A stretch of DNA of 23,381 bases from SZAS-79 sp038211455. GTDB lineage: Bacteria; Pseudomonadota; Gammaproteobacteria; Burkholderiales; SG8-39. Position numbers and translations under genes: made by a program. This document shows, one piece after another, positions 13,946 through 21,642 of the stretch (position 1 is the first letter of the stretch; every line of letters begins with the position of its first letter). The DNA lies in the NCBI GenBank assembly GCA_038211455.1, contig JBBQVP010000055.1, positions 1 through 23,381 of the forward strand, given 5' to 3'. A model generated the notes under the pieces. That model searched no databases. It was given only the letters and a program-made list of their open reading frames with translations, and was not told the origin of the DNA.

Positions 13946-15025
13946 ATGTTCGATCAGTTCGTCGGCACCAAGCCGGTCGAAGAGCGGCACCGGTTCGACA
14001 CCGCGCAGCTGGACGCCTACATGCGTTCGCACGTCGAGGGCTATTCCGGGACGCTCGAAGTGGCCCAGTTCAGGGGCGGGCAATCCAACCCGACCTATCG
14101 GCTGTCGGCCGGCGGCACACACTATGTGCTGCGCCGCAAGCCCCCGGGAAAACTGCTGCCCTCGGCCCACGCGGTCGACCGGGAATACCGCGTGATCTCG
14201 GCGCTGCACGGCGCCGGGTTCCCGGTGCCGCGCACCTACGCGCTGTGCGAGGACGAGTCGGTCATCGGCACGGCGTTCTACATCATGGGCTGCGTCGAGG
14301 GGCGCGTGCTCTGGGACCAGGCGCTCCCGGGGATGGGCAAGACGGAGCGGTTCGCGATCTGGGACGAGCTCAACCGGGTGATGGCGCAGTTGCACGCGAT
14401 TGACTACAAGGCCGTCGGGCTCGAATCCTTCGGCAAGCCTGGCAGCTACCTCGAACGCCAGATCGGACGCTGGACCAAGCAGTACCTGGCCTCGGAGACA
14501 CAGAAGATCGAGGCGATGGACAAGCTCATCGCGTGGCTGCCGAAGAACATCCCCCCGGGCGACGAGACGACCGTGGTGCACGGCGACTTCCGGCTGGATA
14601 ACACGATCTTCCACCCGACCGAGCCGCGGATCCTTGCGGTGCTCGACTGGGAGCTGTCCACGCTCGGCCACCCGATCGCCGATTTTTCGTATCACTGCAT
14701 GAGCTGGCATATCCCGCCGGGCAAGTTTCGCGGCATTCAAGGGCTGCCCTTCGCGGAACTGGGCATCCCGGACGAGCAGGCCTATATCGACATGTACTGC
14801 AGGCGCACCGGTCGCGCCGGAATCGACCCGACGACCTGGGATTTCAACATGGCGTACAACCTGTTCCGCATCGCCGGGATTACGCAGGGCATCGCCAAGC
14901 GCGTGCTCGACGGCACGGCCGCGAGCGCGCATGCCGTCGAGGCGGGTTCGAAGGCGCCGCTGCTGGCCGAACTCGGCTGGCAGCAGGTGGAAAAAATCTT
15001 GAAGAGAAGCGGCCGCGCCGCATAG
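13946..15025 (+). CDS. Aminoglycoside-phosphotransferase-fold kinase (ACAD10/11 N-domain or LvaA-like)
   Basis: A 359-residue kinase of the APH/choline-kinase fold. The nucleotide-binding region has RGGQSNPTYRL (43-53) and LRRKPPG (K65), with a glutamate at E80 in VDRE. The catalytic loop is VVHGDFRLDN (211-219; D214, N219), and the metal-binding aspartate is D234 in AVLDWELSTLGHP. This is the form found as the N-terminal domain of eukaryotic ACAD10/11 and in LvaA, which phosphorylates 4-hydroxyacyl-CoA. The ACAD gene begins 9 bases after its stop and an SDR follows, so function in one pathway is likely. No good Shine-Dalgarno precedes the ATG; a weak TTGGCA hexamer lies at 13880. Fold is secure; substrate is inferred from context. 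Confidence 0.9.
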   Translation: MFDQFVGTKPVEERHRFDTAQLDAYMRSHVEGYSGTLEVAQFRGGQSNPTYRLSAGGTHYVLRRKPPGKLLPSAHAVDREYRVISALHGAGFPVPRTYALCEDESVIGTAFYIMGCVEGRVLWDQALPGMGKTERFAIWDELNRVMAQLHAIDYKAVGLESFGKPGSYLERQIGRWTKQYLASETQKIEAMDKLIAWLPKNIPPGDETTVVHGDFRLDNTIFHPTEPRILAVLDWELSTLGHPIADFSYHCMSWHIPPGKFRGIQGLPFAELGIPDEQAYIDMYCRRTGRAGIDPTTWDFNMAYNLFRIAGITQGIAKRVLDGTAASAHAVEAGSKAPLLAELGWQQVEKILKRSGRAA

Positions 15026-15034
15026 GAGAAGGAC

Positions 15035-16276
15035 ATGGATTTCGAATACACCCCGAAGGTACAGAAGATGCGCAAGCGGCTCATCGCGTTCATGGATGAG
15101 CATATCTATCCGAACGAGGGCGAGTACTACGCCCATGTGCGCGGCAAGAAACGCTGGGAGCCTGTGCCTGTCATCGAGAAGCTCAAACCGCTGGCGAGGA
15201 AGGCGGGCCTCTGGAACCTGTTCCTGCCGCATTCGAAGCGCGCGCCGGAAGGCCTGTCGAACCTCGAGTACGCGCCGCTGTGCGAGATCATGGGCCGCGT
15301 AAGCTGGGCGCCGGAAGTGTTCAACTGCTCGGCGCCGGATACCGGCAATATGGAGACGATCGAGCGCTACGGCTCCGAAGCACACAAGAAGCAGTGGCTG
15401 GAGCCGCTGCTAGCGGGCAAGATCCGCTCGGCGTTCCTGATGACCGAGCCGGACGTGGCGAGTTCGGATGCGACCAACATCCAGTTGCGCATCAAGCGCG
15501 AAGGCAACAACTACGTCATCAACGGCACCAAGTGGTGGTCTTCGGGCGCCGGCGACTCACGTTGCAAGATTTACATCGTGATGGGCAAGACCGATCCGGA
15601 CAACGCTTCGCGCCACAGCCAGCAGTCGATGATCCTGGTGCCGGCCGACACGCCCGGGATCAAGATCCTGCGCCACCTGCCGGTGTTCGGCTACGACGAC
15701 GCGCCGCACGGCCACATGGAGATCGAACTCAAGAACGTGAAGGTGCCCGCTTCCAACATTCTGCTGGGCGAAGGGCGCGGTTTCGAGATCGCGCAGGGCC
15801 GCCTCGGACCCGGCCGCATCCACCACTGCATGCGCCTCATCGGCCAGGCCGAGCGCGCGCTGGAGAAGATGTGCAAGCGGGCGTCCTCGCGCGTCGCCTT
15901 TGGCCGCACCGTGGCCGAGCAGGGCGTGACGCGTGAGCGCATCGCCGAGTCGCGCATCATGATCGATTCGACCCGCCTGATGGTCCTGCACGCCGCGTGG
16001 AAGATGGACGTAGCCGGCAACAAGGTCGCAAAGCAGGAAATCGCGATGATCAAGGTGCTGGCGCCAACCATGGCCTGCCAGGTGATCGATTGGGCCATGC
16101 AGGTGCACGGCGGCGGCGGGGTGTCGGACGACTACGGCCTTGCGAACGCCTACGCCCACGCGCGCACCTTGCGGTTTGCCGACGGCCCGGACGAAGTGCA
16201 CCGCAACGCGATCGCCAAGCAGGAACTGGCGAGTCACACCTCGATCGCCGAAGCACTGGCGACGAAGAAGCGCTGA
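15035..16276 (+). CDS. Acyl-CoA dehydrogenase of the ACAD10/11 (LvaC-like) group
   Basis: A 413-residue flavoenzyme. The FAD/substrate signature is FLMTEPDVASSDATN (134-148), the middle beta-domain has INGTKWWSSGAGD, and the C-terminal helical domain has QVHGGGGVSDDYG (356-368). At the position of the usual catalytic glutamate the sequence is FADGPDEVHR (381-390), giving D383, as in ACAD10/11 rather than medium-chain enzymes. Relatives either dehydrogenate branched or long acyl-CoA or, in the lva pathway, take part in converting 4-phosphoacyl-CoA to 3-hydroxyacyl-CoA. Strong ribosome site AGGAGAAGG before the ATG. It is the middle gene of the kinase-ACAD-SDR run, with gaps of 9 and 16 bases. 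Confidence 0.93.
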   Translation: MDFEYTPKVQKMRKRLIAFMDEHIYPNEGEYYAHVRGKKRWEPVPVIEKLKPLARKAGLWNLFLPHSKRAPEGLSNLEYAPLCEIMGRVSWAPEVFNCSAPDTGNMETIERYGSEAHKKQWLEPLLAGKIRSAFLMTEPDVASSDATNIQLRIKREGNNYVINGTKWWSSGAGDSRCKIYIVMGKTDPDNASRHSQQSMILVPADTPGIKILRHLPVFGYDDAPHGHMEIELKNVKVPASNILLGEGRGFEIAQGRLGPGRIHHCMRLIGQAERALEKMCKRASSRVAFGRTVAEQGVTRERIAESRIMIDSTRLMVLHAAWKMDVAGNKVAKQEIAMIKVLAPTMACQVIDWAMQVHGGGGVSDDYGLANAYAHARTLRFADGPDEVHRNAIAKQELASHTSIAEALATKKR

Positions 16277-16292
16277 AGCGGGGAGGACGCCC

Positions 16293-17060
16293 TTGGACAT
16301 CCGCGGGAAAGTAGCGGTCATCACCGGCGCGGCCAGCGGCATCGGGCGCGCCACGGCGCGCCGGTTTGCCGCGGGCGGTGCGGCCGGCGTAGTCGTGGCC
16401 GATCTGAATCTGGAGGGCGCCCGCGCCGTCGCAGCTGAAGTCGGCGGCCACGCAGTGCGTTGCGACGTCAGCGTCGAAGAAGACATCAAGGCGCTGGTCG
16501 CGGCGGCTGAGTCGCACTACGGCCGGGTCGACGTGTATTTTTCCAACGCCGGCATCGTCGTGCGCGGCGGGATCGAGACGCCGGACGAGATCTGGGAGAA
16601 GAACTGGAAGATCCACTGCATGGCCCACGTGTGGGCGGCGCGTGCGGTGGCCGACAAGATGGCTGCGCGCGGCGAGGGCTACTTCCTCGTAACCGCATCA
16701 GCCGCGGGCCTGCTGAACATCGTCGAGTCGGCGTCATACGGCGTGACGAAGCACGGTGCGGTGGCGTTCGCCGAATGGATGGCGATCGCCTATGGGCGCA
16801 AGGGCATCCATGTGTCCTGTCTTTGCCCTCAAGCCGTGATCACCGGGATGTACACCGGCCAGGGAGGCTCGGCCGGCGTGGACGGCGCGCTAACGGCCGA
16901 GCAGGTGGCCGAGGAAATCGTGAAAGTCATGCAGGCCGAGACTTTCCTCGTCCTGCCGCACGCGACCGTGCTCGACTACATGCGCGCCAAGACGACGAAT
17001 TACGACCGCTGGATCGGCGGCATGCAGAAGCTCTACCTCAAGCACCAGGAGCATGGCTGA
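16293..17060 (+). CDS. SDR oxidoreductase, third gene of the kinase-ACAD run
   Basis: A 255-residue classical short-chain dehydrogenase. The cofactor motif is TGAASGIG (11-18) and an aspartate after beta-2 (VVADLN, about 38) favours NAD(H). NAG is at 85-87, the catalytic serine is near S136 in VTASAAG, and Y149 and K153 are in SYGVTKHG. The start is TTG at 16293, supported by GGGGAGG six bases upstream and by the protein beginning directly at DIRGKVAVITGA; the longer in-frame ATG at 16140 lies inside the ACAD gene and is rejected. Operon position suggests oxidation or reduction of the hydroxyl of the same acyl-CoA, as LvaD does for levulinyl-CoA. Substrate inferred. Confidence 0.9.
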   Translation: MDIRGKVAVITGAASGIGRATARRFAAGGAAGVVVADLNLEGARAVAAEVGGHAVRCDVSVEEDIKALVAAAESHYGRVDVYFSNAGIVVRGGIETPDEIWEKNWKIHCMAHVWAARAVADKMAARGEGYFLVTASAAGLLNIVESASYGVTKHGAVAFAEWMAIAYGRKGIHVSCLCPQAVITGMYTGQGGSAGVDGALTAEQVAEEIVKVMQAETFLVLPHATVLDYMRAKTTNYDRWIGGMQKLYLKHQEHG

Positions 17061-17129
17061 TCGCTTGCGCAAGATGCGGGCGCGCCGCGCCGCTGTGCCT
17101 TGATAATTCGACAACTCCGGGAGACACCA

Positions 17130-17798
17130 ATGCTCAAGCTGTGCGGATTCCATATCAGCAACTACCACAACAAGGTGCGCCTGGCGCTGCTTGAAAAAGG
17201 CGTCGCCTTCGACGAGGACCCCAACTGCCGCCCGTCGCAGAAAGACGACTGGCTGGCGCGCTCGCCCGTGGGCAAGGTGCCGATCATCGAAACCGACGGC
17301 GGCAGCCTGGCCGAATCGCAGGTCATCTGCGACTACATCGAGGATGCTTATCCCCAGGTTCCACTCTACCCGAAGGACGCGATGGCCAAGGCCAAGGTGC
17401 GCGAACTGATCACGGTGATGGAGTTGCATATGGAACTGGTTGCGCGCCGCCTGTACGGCGAGGCCTTCTTCGGCGGGAAAGCTTCGGACGAGACGAAAAA
17501 GGAGGTCGAGCGCGACCTCGCCAAGGGCGTGCGGGCGTTTGCAAAGCTGGCGAAGTTCGGGCCGTTTGTCGCCGGCAAGGAGTTCACGCTGGCAGACTGC
17601 TCTGCATTCGTGAACCTGCCGCTGATCTCAAGGGCGACCAAGATCGTCTACGGCAAAGATGCGCTGGAGGGACTCCAGCAGTTGAAGCCCTATCTCGCCA
17701 TGCTCAGGGAGCGGCCGCATTTCAAGAAGGTCGACGACGACCGCAAGGCGGCTGGCGAGGCCGCAGTTGCCGCTGCGAAGGCGAAAGCGGCGGGCTGA
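17130..17798 (+). CDS. Glutathione S-transferase
   Basis: A 222-residue cytosolic GST. The thioredoxin-like N-domain (1-75) has a Ser10/Asn11 candidate for glutathione activation in HISNYHNKVRLAL, the cis-proline in KVPII (P51), and the ES pair contacting the glutamyl group in SLAESQVICDYIE (E62-S63). The helical C-domain has FVAGKEFTLADCSAF, the usual N-capping box aspartate. The tail is Ala/Lys-rich. The ATG at 17130 has GGGAG upstream. A GATAAT -10-like hexamer occurs at 17102-17107 without a matching -35. It follows the SDR by 69 bases and precedes the MBL gene by 7. Substrate unknown. Confidence 0.92.
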   Translation: MLKLCGFHISNYHNKVRLALLEKGVAFDEDPNCRPSQKDDWLARSPVGKVPIIETDGGSLAESQVICDYIEDAYPQVPLYPKDAMAKAKVRELITVMELHMELVARRLYGEAFFGGKASDETKKEVERDLAKGVRAFAKLAKFGPFVAGKEFTLADCSAFVNLPLISRATKIVYGKDALEGLQQLKPYLAMLRERPHFKKVDDDRKAAGEAAVAAAKAKAAG

Positions 17799-17805
17799 AC
17801 CCCGC

Positions 17806-18651
17806 GTGAAGCTGCATACCCTGGGTACCGGCGGGCCGCGGCCCGACCCGGCCCGCACCTCTGCCTGCCATGTGCTCGAGCTCAGCTCTGCGCGGCTGAT
17901 GTTCGACATCGGCCGCGGCGCGATCCAGCACGTGGCACAGAAGGGCTTCCCCATGGCGGGGATCGGACCGCTGTTCGTGTCGCACCTGCATGTCGACCAC
18001 ATCGGCGAACTTGCGAACTACCTGATCACAAGCTGGCTCGCGGGGAGGAGAACCCCTCTTCGCGTCTTCGGCCCGCCGGGGCTCGCCGGCATCGTCGATG
18101 TGCTGATCAAGTCGGTCTACGAACTCGACATCGCGTTTCGCACCCAGGGCGAGACTGCGTTCGGTCCGTTTATCGGCGCCGAGGTCACCGAGGTCCGCAC
18201 CGGACCTGTGCACGCGACTGATGCGTACCGGGTAAGTTGCGCTGAGATCGAGCACGGCCACGGCCTACCGTTCGGCCCGCTGTTCCGGCAGCGCTGGATC
18301 TGCCTTGCCTACCGCGTCGAGGCCGAAGGCAAGGTGTTCAGTTTCAGCGGCGATGCGGTGATGTGCGACCCGCTGGTATCGATCGCGCGGGATTCGGACC
18401 TGCACCTGCAATGCTGCTACATGGCATCGTCCGAGTTGGCGTCCGGGCATTTCCAGGGCGTCGGAAAGTACACCCTTGCGTGCTCCGACACCGCAGGCAA
18501 GATCGCGGCCCGCGCCGGCGCGAAGCGCCTGATCCTCACGCATTTTCGCGAAACCACGCCAGCGCTGATCGGGGAGATGCGCGCCGACATCGCGCGCGAC
18601 TATGGCGGGCCGTTCGAGTTCGCCGAGGACCTCGCCGAGTTCTCAGTCTAG
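17806..18651 (+). CDS. MBL-fold metallohydrolase (RNase Z/arylsulfatase-like)
   Basis: A 281-residue metallo-beta-lactamase-fold protein. It opens with LHTLGTGGPRP, and the metal site is SHLHVDHIGELANYL (HxHxDH), followed by GPVHATDAY, FSFSGDAV and ILTHFRE. The order of motifs follows RNase Z/ElaC-like and arylsulfatase-like proteins, but the RNase Z exosite is not apparent. The chosen start is GTG, 7 bases after the GST stop, because the protein core begins there; earlier in-frame codons lie within the GST gene. It is probably translationally coupled to GST. Its 3' end overlaps the convergent Bug gene by 9 bases. Substrate unknown. Confidence 0.85.
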   Translation: MKLHTLGTGGPRPDPARTSACHVLELSSARLMFDIGRGAIQHVAQKGFPMAGIGPLFVSHLHVDHIGELANYLITSWLAGRRTPLRVFGPPGLAGIVDVLIKSVYELDIAFRTQGETAFGPFIGAEVTEVRTGPVHATDAYRVSCAEIEHGHGLPFGPLFRQRWICLAYRVEAEGKVFSFSGDAVMCDPLVSIARDSDLHLQCCYMASSELASGHFQGVGKYTLACSDTAGKIAARAGAKRLILTHFRETTPALIGEMRADIARDYGGPFEFAEDLAEFSV

Positions 18652-19605
18652 CTTCGCGCCGCTGGAGACCACGAGCTTCTTCCACTTGGCGGTTTCGTCC
18701 CGCATGAAGCGGCCGAATTCCTGCGGCGTCATCCCGCCGGGCTCCGCGCCCAAAGTCATGAGCTTGGCCGCAACATCGGGTTGCCTCAGCGCCCTGACGA
18801 TTTCGCCGTTGAGCTTGTCGACGATCTCGGCCGGCATGCCGGCCGGCCCGACGATCCCGCCCCAACCGTACAGGTCGTAGCCCTTCAGGCCCGATTCCTC
18901 AAGCGTGGGCAGCTCGGGCAGCAGGCGCGAGCGATTGCGGGTGGTGACCGCCAGGGCCCGCGTGCGGCCCGACTTGACATGCGGGATCGCGGAGACGGCC
19001 GTATCGAACATCATCTGCACCTGCCCGCCGATCAGGTCGGTCTGGGCCGGCGCGGACCCTTTGTAGGGCACGTGCACCAGCTTGACGCCCGCAATCTGGT
19101 TGAACAGTTCGCCGGCCAGGTGCGGCGGGCTCGCGCTGCCGATCGAGGCGAAATTGAGCACGCCGGGTTTGGCTTTCGCGAGGGCGATCACCTCGGCCAC
19201 CGAGTTGACCGGGACCGCAGGATTTACGACCAGCACCAGCGGGAACGTGCCGAGCAGCGCAACCGGGGAAAAATCCTTGTCGAGGTCATAGGGGACCTTG
19301 GGGAACAGGCTGGGATTGACCACCAGCGCGGCGGGGAAATACTGCAGCGTGTAGCCGTCCGCGGGCGACTTCACGAGCAGTTCGGTGGCGATGTTGCCGC
19401 TCGCGCCCGGGCGCGCCTCGACGATGATCGGCTGACCCCAGGCTTCGGTGAGCTTCTGGCCCACCAGCCGCACCTGGGTCTCGCCGCCCGAGCCGGGAGG
19501 AAAGCCGATGATGATCTTGATCGGCTTGTTGGGGTAGCCCTGCGCCGACGCGACAAGCGCGCAGGCGGCGAAGATCAGTCCGGCCATGGTGCGAAGCAGG
19601 GTCAT
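18643..19605 (-). CDS. Bug-family (TTT) periplasmic solute-binding protein
   Basis: A 320-residue exported protein. The signal peptide has hydrophobic residues 7-19 and a likely cut after A21 (ASA, then QGYPNKPIK). The mature part has the Bug hallmarks YPNKPIKIIIGFPPGSGGETQVR, VEARPGASGNIATE, NPSLFPKVPYD and VPYKGSAPAQTDL (given as separate blocks). These bind carboxylates and similar solutes through two water-mediated loops. The start is the ATG at 19605; a GTG immediately before it also fits the GGAG site. No TctA/TctB membrane genes are adjacent, as is usual for the expanded Bug set in Burkholderiales. Ligand unknown. Confidence 0.94.
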   Translation of the reverse strand: MTLLRTMAGLIFAACALVASAQGYPNKPIKIIIGFPPGSGGETQVRLVGQKLTEAWGQPIIVEARPGASGNIATELLVKSPADGYTLQYFPAALVVNPSLFPKVPYDLDKDFSPVALLGTFPLVLVVNPAVPVNSVAEVIALAKAKPGVLNFASIGSASPPHLAGELFNQIAGVKLVHVPYKGSAPAQTDLIGGQVQMMFDTAVSAIPHVKSGRTRALAVTTRNRSRLLPELPTLEESGLKGYDLYGWGGIVGPAGMPAEIVDKLNGEIVRALRQPDVAAKLMTLGAEPGGMTPQEFGRFMRDETAKWKKLVVSSGAKLD

Positions 19606-19675
19606 CACATGTTCTCCATTGGATTGCGGCGCAAGTGTAGTTCAGCCATGCAAGCCCTGTGCCAGAATGCAGCAT

Positions 19676-20317
19676 ATGCATGAGCTTGCCGAACTGCGCG
19701 ACTACGTCCGCTTCATCGTCACCTTGCTGGCGGTGCTCGATCCGTTTCTCGCAGTGCCGATCTACGTCAGCGCGACCGCCGCGCGTGGCGAGGGCGCAAG
19801 GCGCGCCCTGGCGCGGGTGGTTACGCTGACGGTGCTCGCGGTGCTCGTCGTCAGCGCGTTTGCCGGGGAGCAACTGCTGACCCTGATGGGCGCGAGTCTG
19901 CCGGCGTTTCGCGTGGGTGGCGGGCTCGTGCTGCTGCTGATGGCGCTGGCGATGCTCAACGCGCAAGTGGGCGGCGTGCGCCAGTCGGAAGCGGAGGCCG
20001 AAGAACTCGAGCAGGGCAGCCTCTCCGGTGTCGTGCCGCTGGCCGTGCCGCTTCTCGCCGGGCCGGGCGCGATCAGCACGACCATCATTGCGGCCCAATC
20101 CGGCGGGCTCTTCCATCGGCTGGCAATTATGCTGTGCATCGTCTCGGTCTGCCTGCTGCTCTGGGGGATGCTCCGGGCGGCGCACTGGATCTCACCCAAG
20201 ATCGGACAGACCGGGCTGAACATTGCCACCCGGCTCCTGGGGCTGTTGCTAGCGGCGATCGCCATCCAGACGATGGCCGAAGGGATGAAGGGCCTGTTCC
20301 CGGCGCTGGCCGGGTAG
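19676..20317 (+). CDS. MarC-family integral membrane protein
   Basis: A 213-residue protein with about six hydrophobic segments. The first helix has FIVTLLAVLDPFLAVPIYVS, the typical MarC opening, and the middle has VPLAVPLLAGPGAIST, the conserved GPGA motif. The C-terminal helix has TRLLGLLLAAIAIQTMAEG. The start is uncertain: ATG at 19676 (MHELAEL) is chosen, ATG at 19667 is in frame, and neither has a Shine-Dalgarno. The family was once linked to multiple antibiotic resistance but that role was not upheld; a transport role is unproven. It is divergent from the Bug gene across about 70 bases. Confidence 0.92.
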   Translation: MHELAELRDYVRFIVTLLAVLDPFLAVPIYVSATAARGEGARRALARVVTLTVLAVLVVSAFAGEQLLTLMGASLPAFRVGGGLVLLLMALAMLNAQVGGVRQSEAEAEELEQGSLSGVVPLAVPLLAGPGAISTTIIAAQSGGLFHRLAIMLCIVSVCLLLWGMLRAAHWISPKIGQTGLNIATRLLGLLLAAIAIQTMAEGMKGLFPALAG

Positions 20318-20346
20318 ATGCGGCCGTGGGCGGCGGCGGGTTGTGC

Positions 20347-20365
20347 GGGCGCCTAAGCCGCGCCC
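20347..20365. terminator. Hairpin between convergent marC-like and HTH genes
   Basis: GGGCGC, seven bases, then GCGCCC form a perfect 6-bp stem overlapping the stop codon of the HTH gene and 30 bases after the MarC stop. It could end transcripts from both sides, but no U-tract is present. Confidence 0.3.
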
Positions 20366-20595
20366 CAGGGCCTGACCGCCTGCACCCTGACTTGCAGCCC
20401 AAGCCGCACCGCGGCCTCCACCAGCCGGTCGAATGAAAAAATATCCTCGCCTGAGGTAAGGCGCCACATCTGTTGCCGGTCGAAACCCATCAGCGTGGCC
20501 GCAAGCTTGTGGTCGAGTCCGAGTTCCTCGATGCGCCCGAGCATGCGCGCACGCAGGGCGTTTCGCAGTTTCCGGCTTGCTGTCGCGGTTGCCAT
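20353..20595 (-). CDS. XRE/HigA-like HTH regulator or orphan antitoxin, 80 aa
   Basis: An 80-residue DNA-binding protein. The helix-turn-helix is HKLAATLMGFDRQQMWRLTSG (given as positions 29-49), followed by FSFDRLVEAAVRLGLQVRVQ, the arrangement of HigA2-type antitoxins (COG5606-like). The ATG at 20595 has AAGGGA about eight bases upstream. No HigB-like toxin ORF is found in the 200 bases upstream or in the 35 bases downstream, so it is an orphan here. A perfect inverted repeat lies 20 bases before its ATG and is a likely autoregulatory site. The surrounding DNA is unusually AT-rich for this window, suggesting recent acquisition or loss of a partner gene. Confidence 0.78.
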   Translation of the reverse strand: MATATASRKLRNALRARMLGRIEELGLDHKLAATLMGFDRQQMWRLTSGEDIFSFDRLVEAAVRLGLQVRVQAVRPWGAA

Positions 20596-20615
20596 CCCGG
20601 TTCCCTTTTCTCGAC

Positions 20616-20635
20616 TGTTGTTAAATCAAACAACA
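20616..20635. promoter_or_regulatory. Inverted repeat, probable operator of the HTH gene
   Basis: TGTTGTT, six bases, then AACAACA form a perfect 7-bp inverted repeat. On the minus strand TTGCAT with a 17 to 18-base spacer leads to an ATTTAAC segment inside the repeat, so bound protein would block the -10. This is the expected layout for HigA-type autorepression. The following stretch to about 20696 is AT-rich; the rest of the gap to 20799 holds no gene I can support. Confidence 0.55.
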
Positions 20636-20799
20636 AGGCTGTCATGCAAGCCGCTTGAATACTAGACAATACAAAAATAAACATCAACTTTCTTACGGAT
20701 TCCGGGGGCGACTTGTTGGTTGCGGTGCACCACGCACTCCGGCGCTTGCGTGCGTCCTTTCCAGTGTAGGATTCGCTCCGACCCAGCCAGGAGCCGTGC

Positions 20800-21597
20800 A
20801 TGCAGATCTCGAAAACCGACAAGATGATTGCCGAAAAGGATGGCGCGATCGGCTGGATCACGTTCAACAATCCCGCGCGCCGCAACGCCGTGTCGATGGC
20901 GATGTGGGAGGCGCTCGGGGACATCGTTGCCAATTACGCCGCGGACGACGCGATTCGCGTGATCGTCCTGAAGGGTGCGGGCGACAAGGCCTTCGTCTCG
21001 GGCGCGGACATCTCCGAGTTCGAGGAAAAGCGCTCCACGCCCGAGGCCGTTGAGGCCTACCACGCGGTCTCCGCGAAGGCCAACGGGGCGCTGCGCCATG
21101 TGGGCAAGCCGACGATCGCGATGATCCGCGGGTTCTGCGTGGGTGGCGGGGTGTCGGTGGCGCTGGGCTGCGACCTGCGCTTCGCGTCGGACAACTCCAG
21201 GTTCGGCGTGCCGGCGGCAAAGCTCGGCCTGGGTTACGAGTACGACGGCGTGAAGCGGCTGGTCAACGTGGTCGGCCCGGCATTTGCCAAGGAGATTTTC
21301 TACACCGCGCGCCAGTTCAGCGCCGCAGAGGCGCTCGACATGGGGCTGGTCAACCGCATGCTGCCGGACGCGGAGCTTGAGGCGTTCGTGCGCAATATGG
21401 CGGCGAGCATCGCAGCCAATGCCCCGCTGACGGTCGGTTCGATCAAGACCCTGGTCGATGAGGCCGTGAAGGACGAGTCGGCGCGTGACATGGCGCTGTG
21501 CCAGCAGGTCGTGGACCGCTGCTTTGCCAGCGAGGACTACGTCGAAGGCCGCACGGCGTTCATGCAGAAGCGAGTCCCGGCATTCAAGGGTCGTTGA
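20800..21597 (+). CDS. Enoyl-CoA hydratase/isomerase-family protein, non-canonical active site
   Basis: A 265-residue crotonase. The oxyanion-hole segments are KAFVSGADISEF (63-74) and RGFCVGGGVSVAL (110-122). At the positions of the two catalytic glutamates of enoyl-CoA hydratase (E144 and E164) this protein has S119 and A139 (FGVPAAKLGLGYEYDG). E147, a few residues later, might substitute. The C-terminal part is of normal length and ends EGRTAFMQKRVPAFKGR, as in ordinary crotonases. The ATG has CAGGAG at good spacing. It stands 45 bases before an ABC-importer gene set on the same strand. The reaction is uncertain: isomerase, hydrolase or hydratase with other residues. Confidence 0.88.
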   Translation: MQISKTDKMIAEKDGAIGWITFNNPARRNAVSMAMWEALGDIVANYAADDAIRVIVLKGAGDKAFVSGADISEFEEKRSTPEAVEAYHAVSAKANGALRHVGKPTIAMIRGFCVGGGVSVALGCDLRFASDNSRFGVPAAKLGLGYEYDGVKRLVNVVGPAFAKEIFYTARQFSAAEALDMGLVNRMLPDAELEAFVRNMAASIAANAPLTVGSIKTLVDEAVKDESARDMALCQQVVDRCFASEDYVEGRTAFMQKRVPAFKGR

Positions 21598-21642
21598 GTT
21601 TCCATAATTCTTAGCACAGCACAGTCTTCAGGAGGAGGAATC

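Noticed and set aside
13580..15385. Minus-strand open frame of 601 codons opposite dtd, the kinase and the ACAD
   Set aside because: Composition is typical of the complement of coding DNA and it spans three real genes with clear motifs.
18643..19605. Complete tripartite tricarboxylate transporter
   Set aside because: Only the Bug binding protein is present; neighbours are MBL and MarC, with no TctA or TctB.
20490..20933. Possible HigB-like toxin ORF upstream of the HTH gene
   Set aside because: The minus-strand frame here has no toxin motif and runs through the HTH and crotonase genes in other frames.
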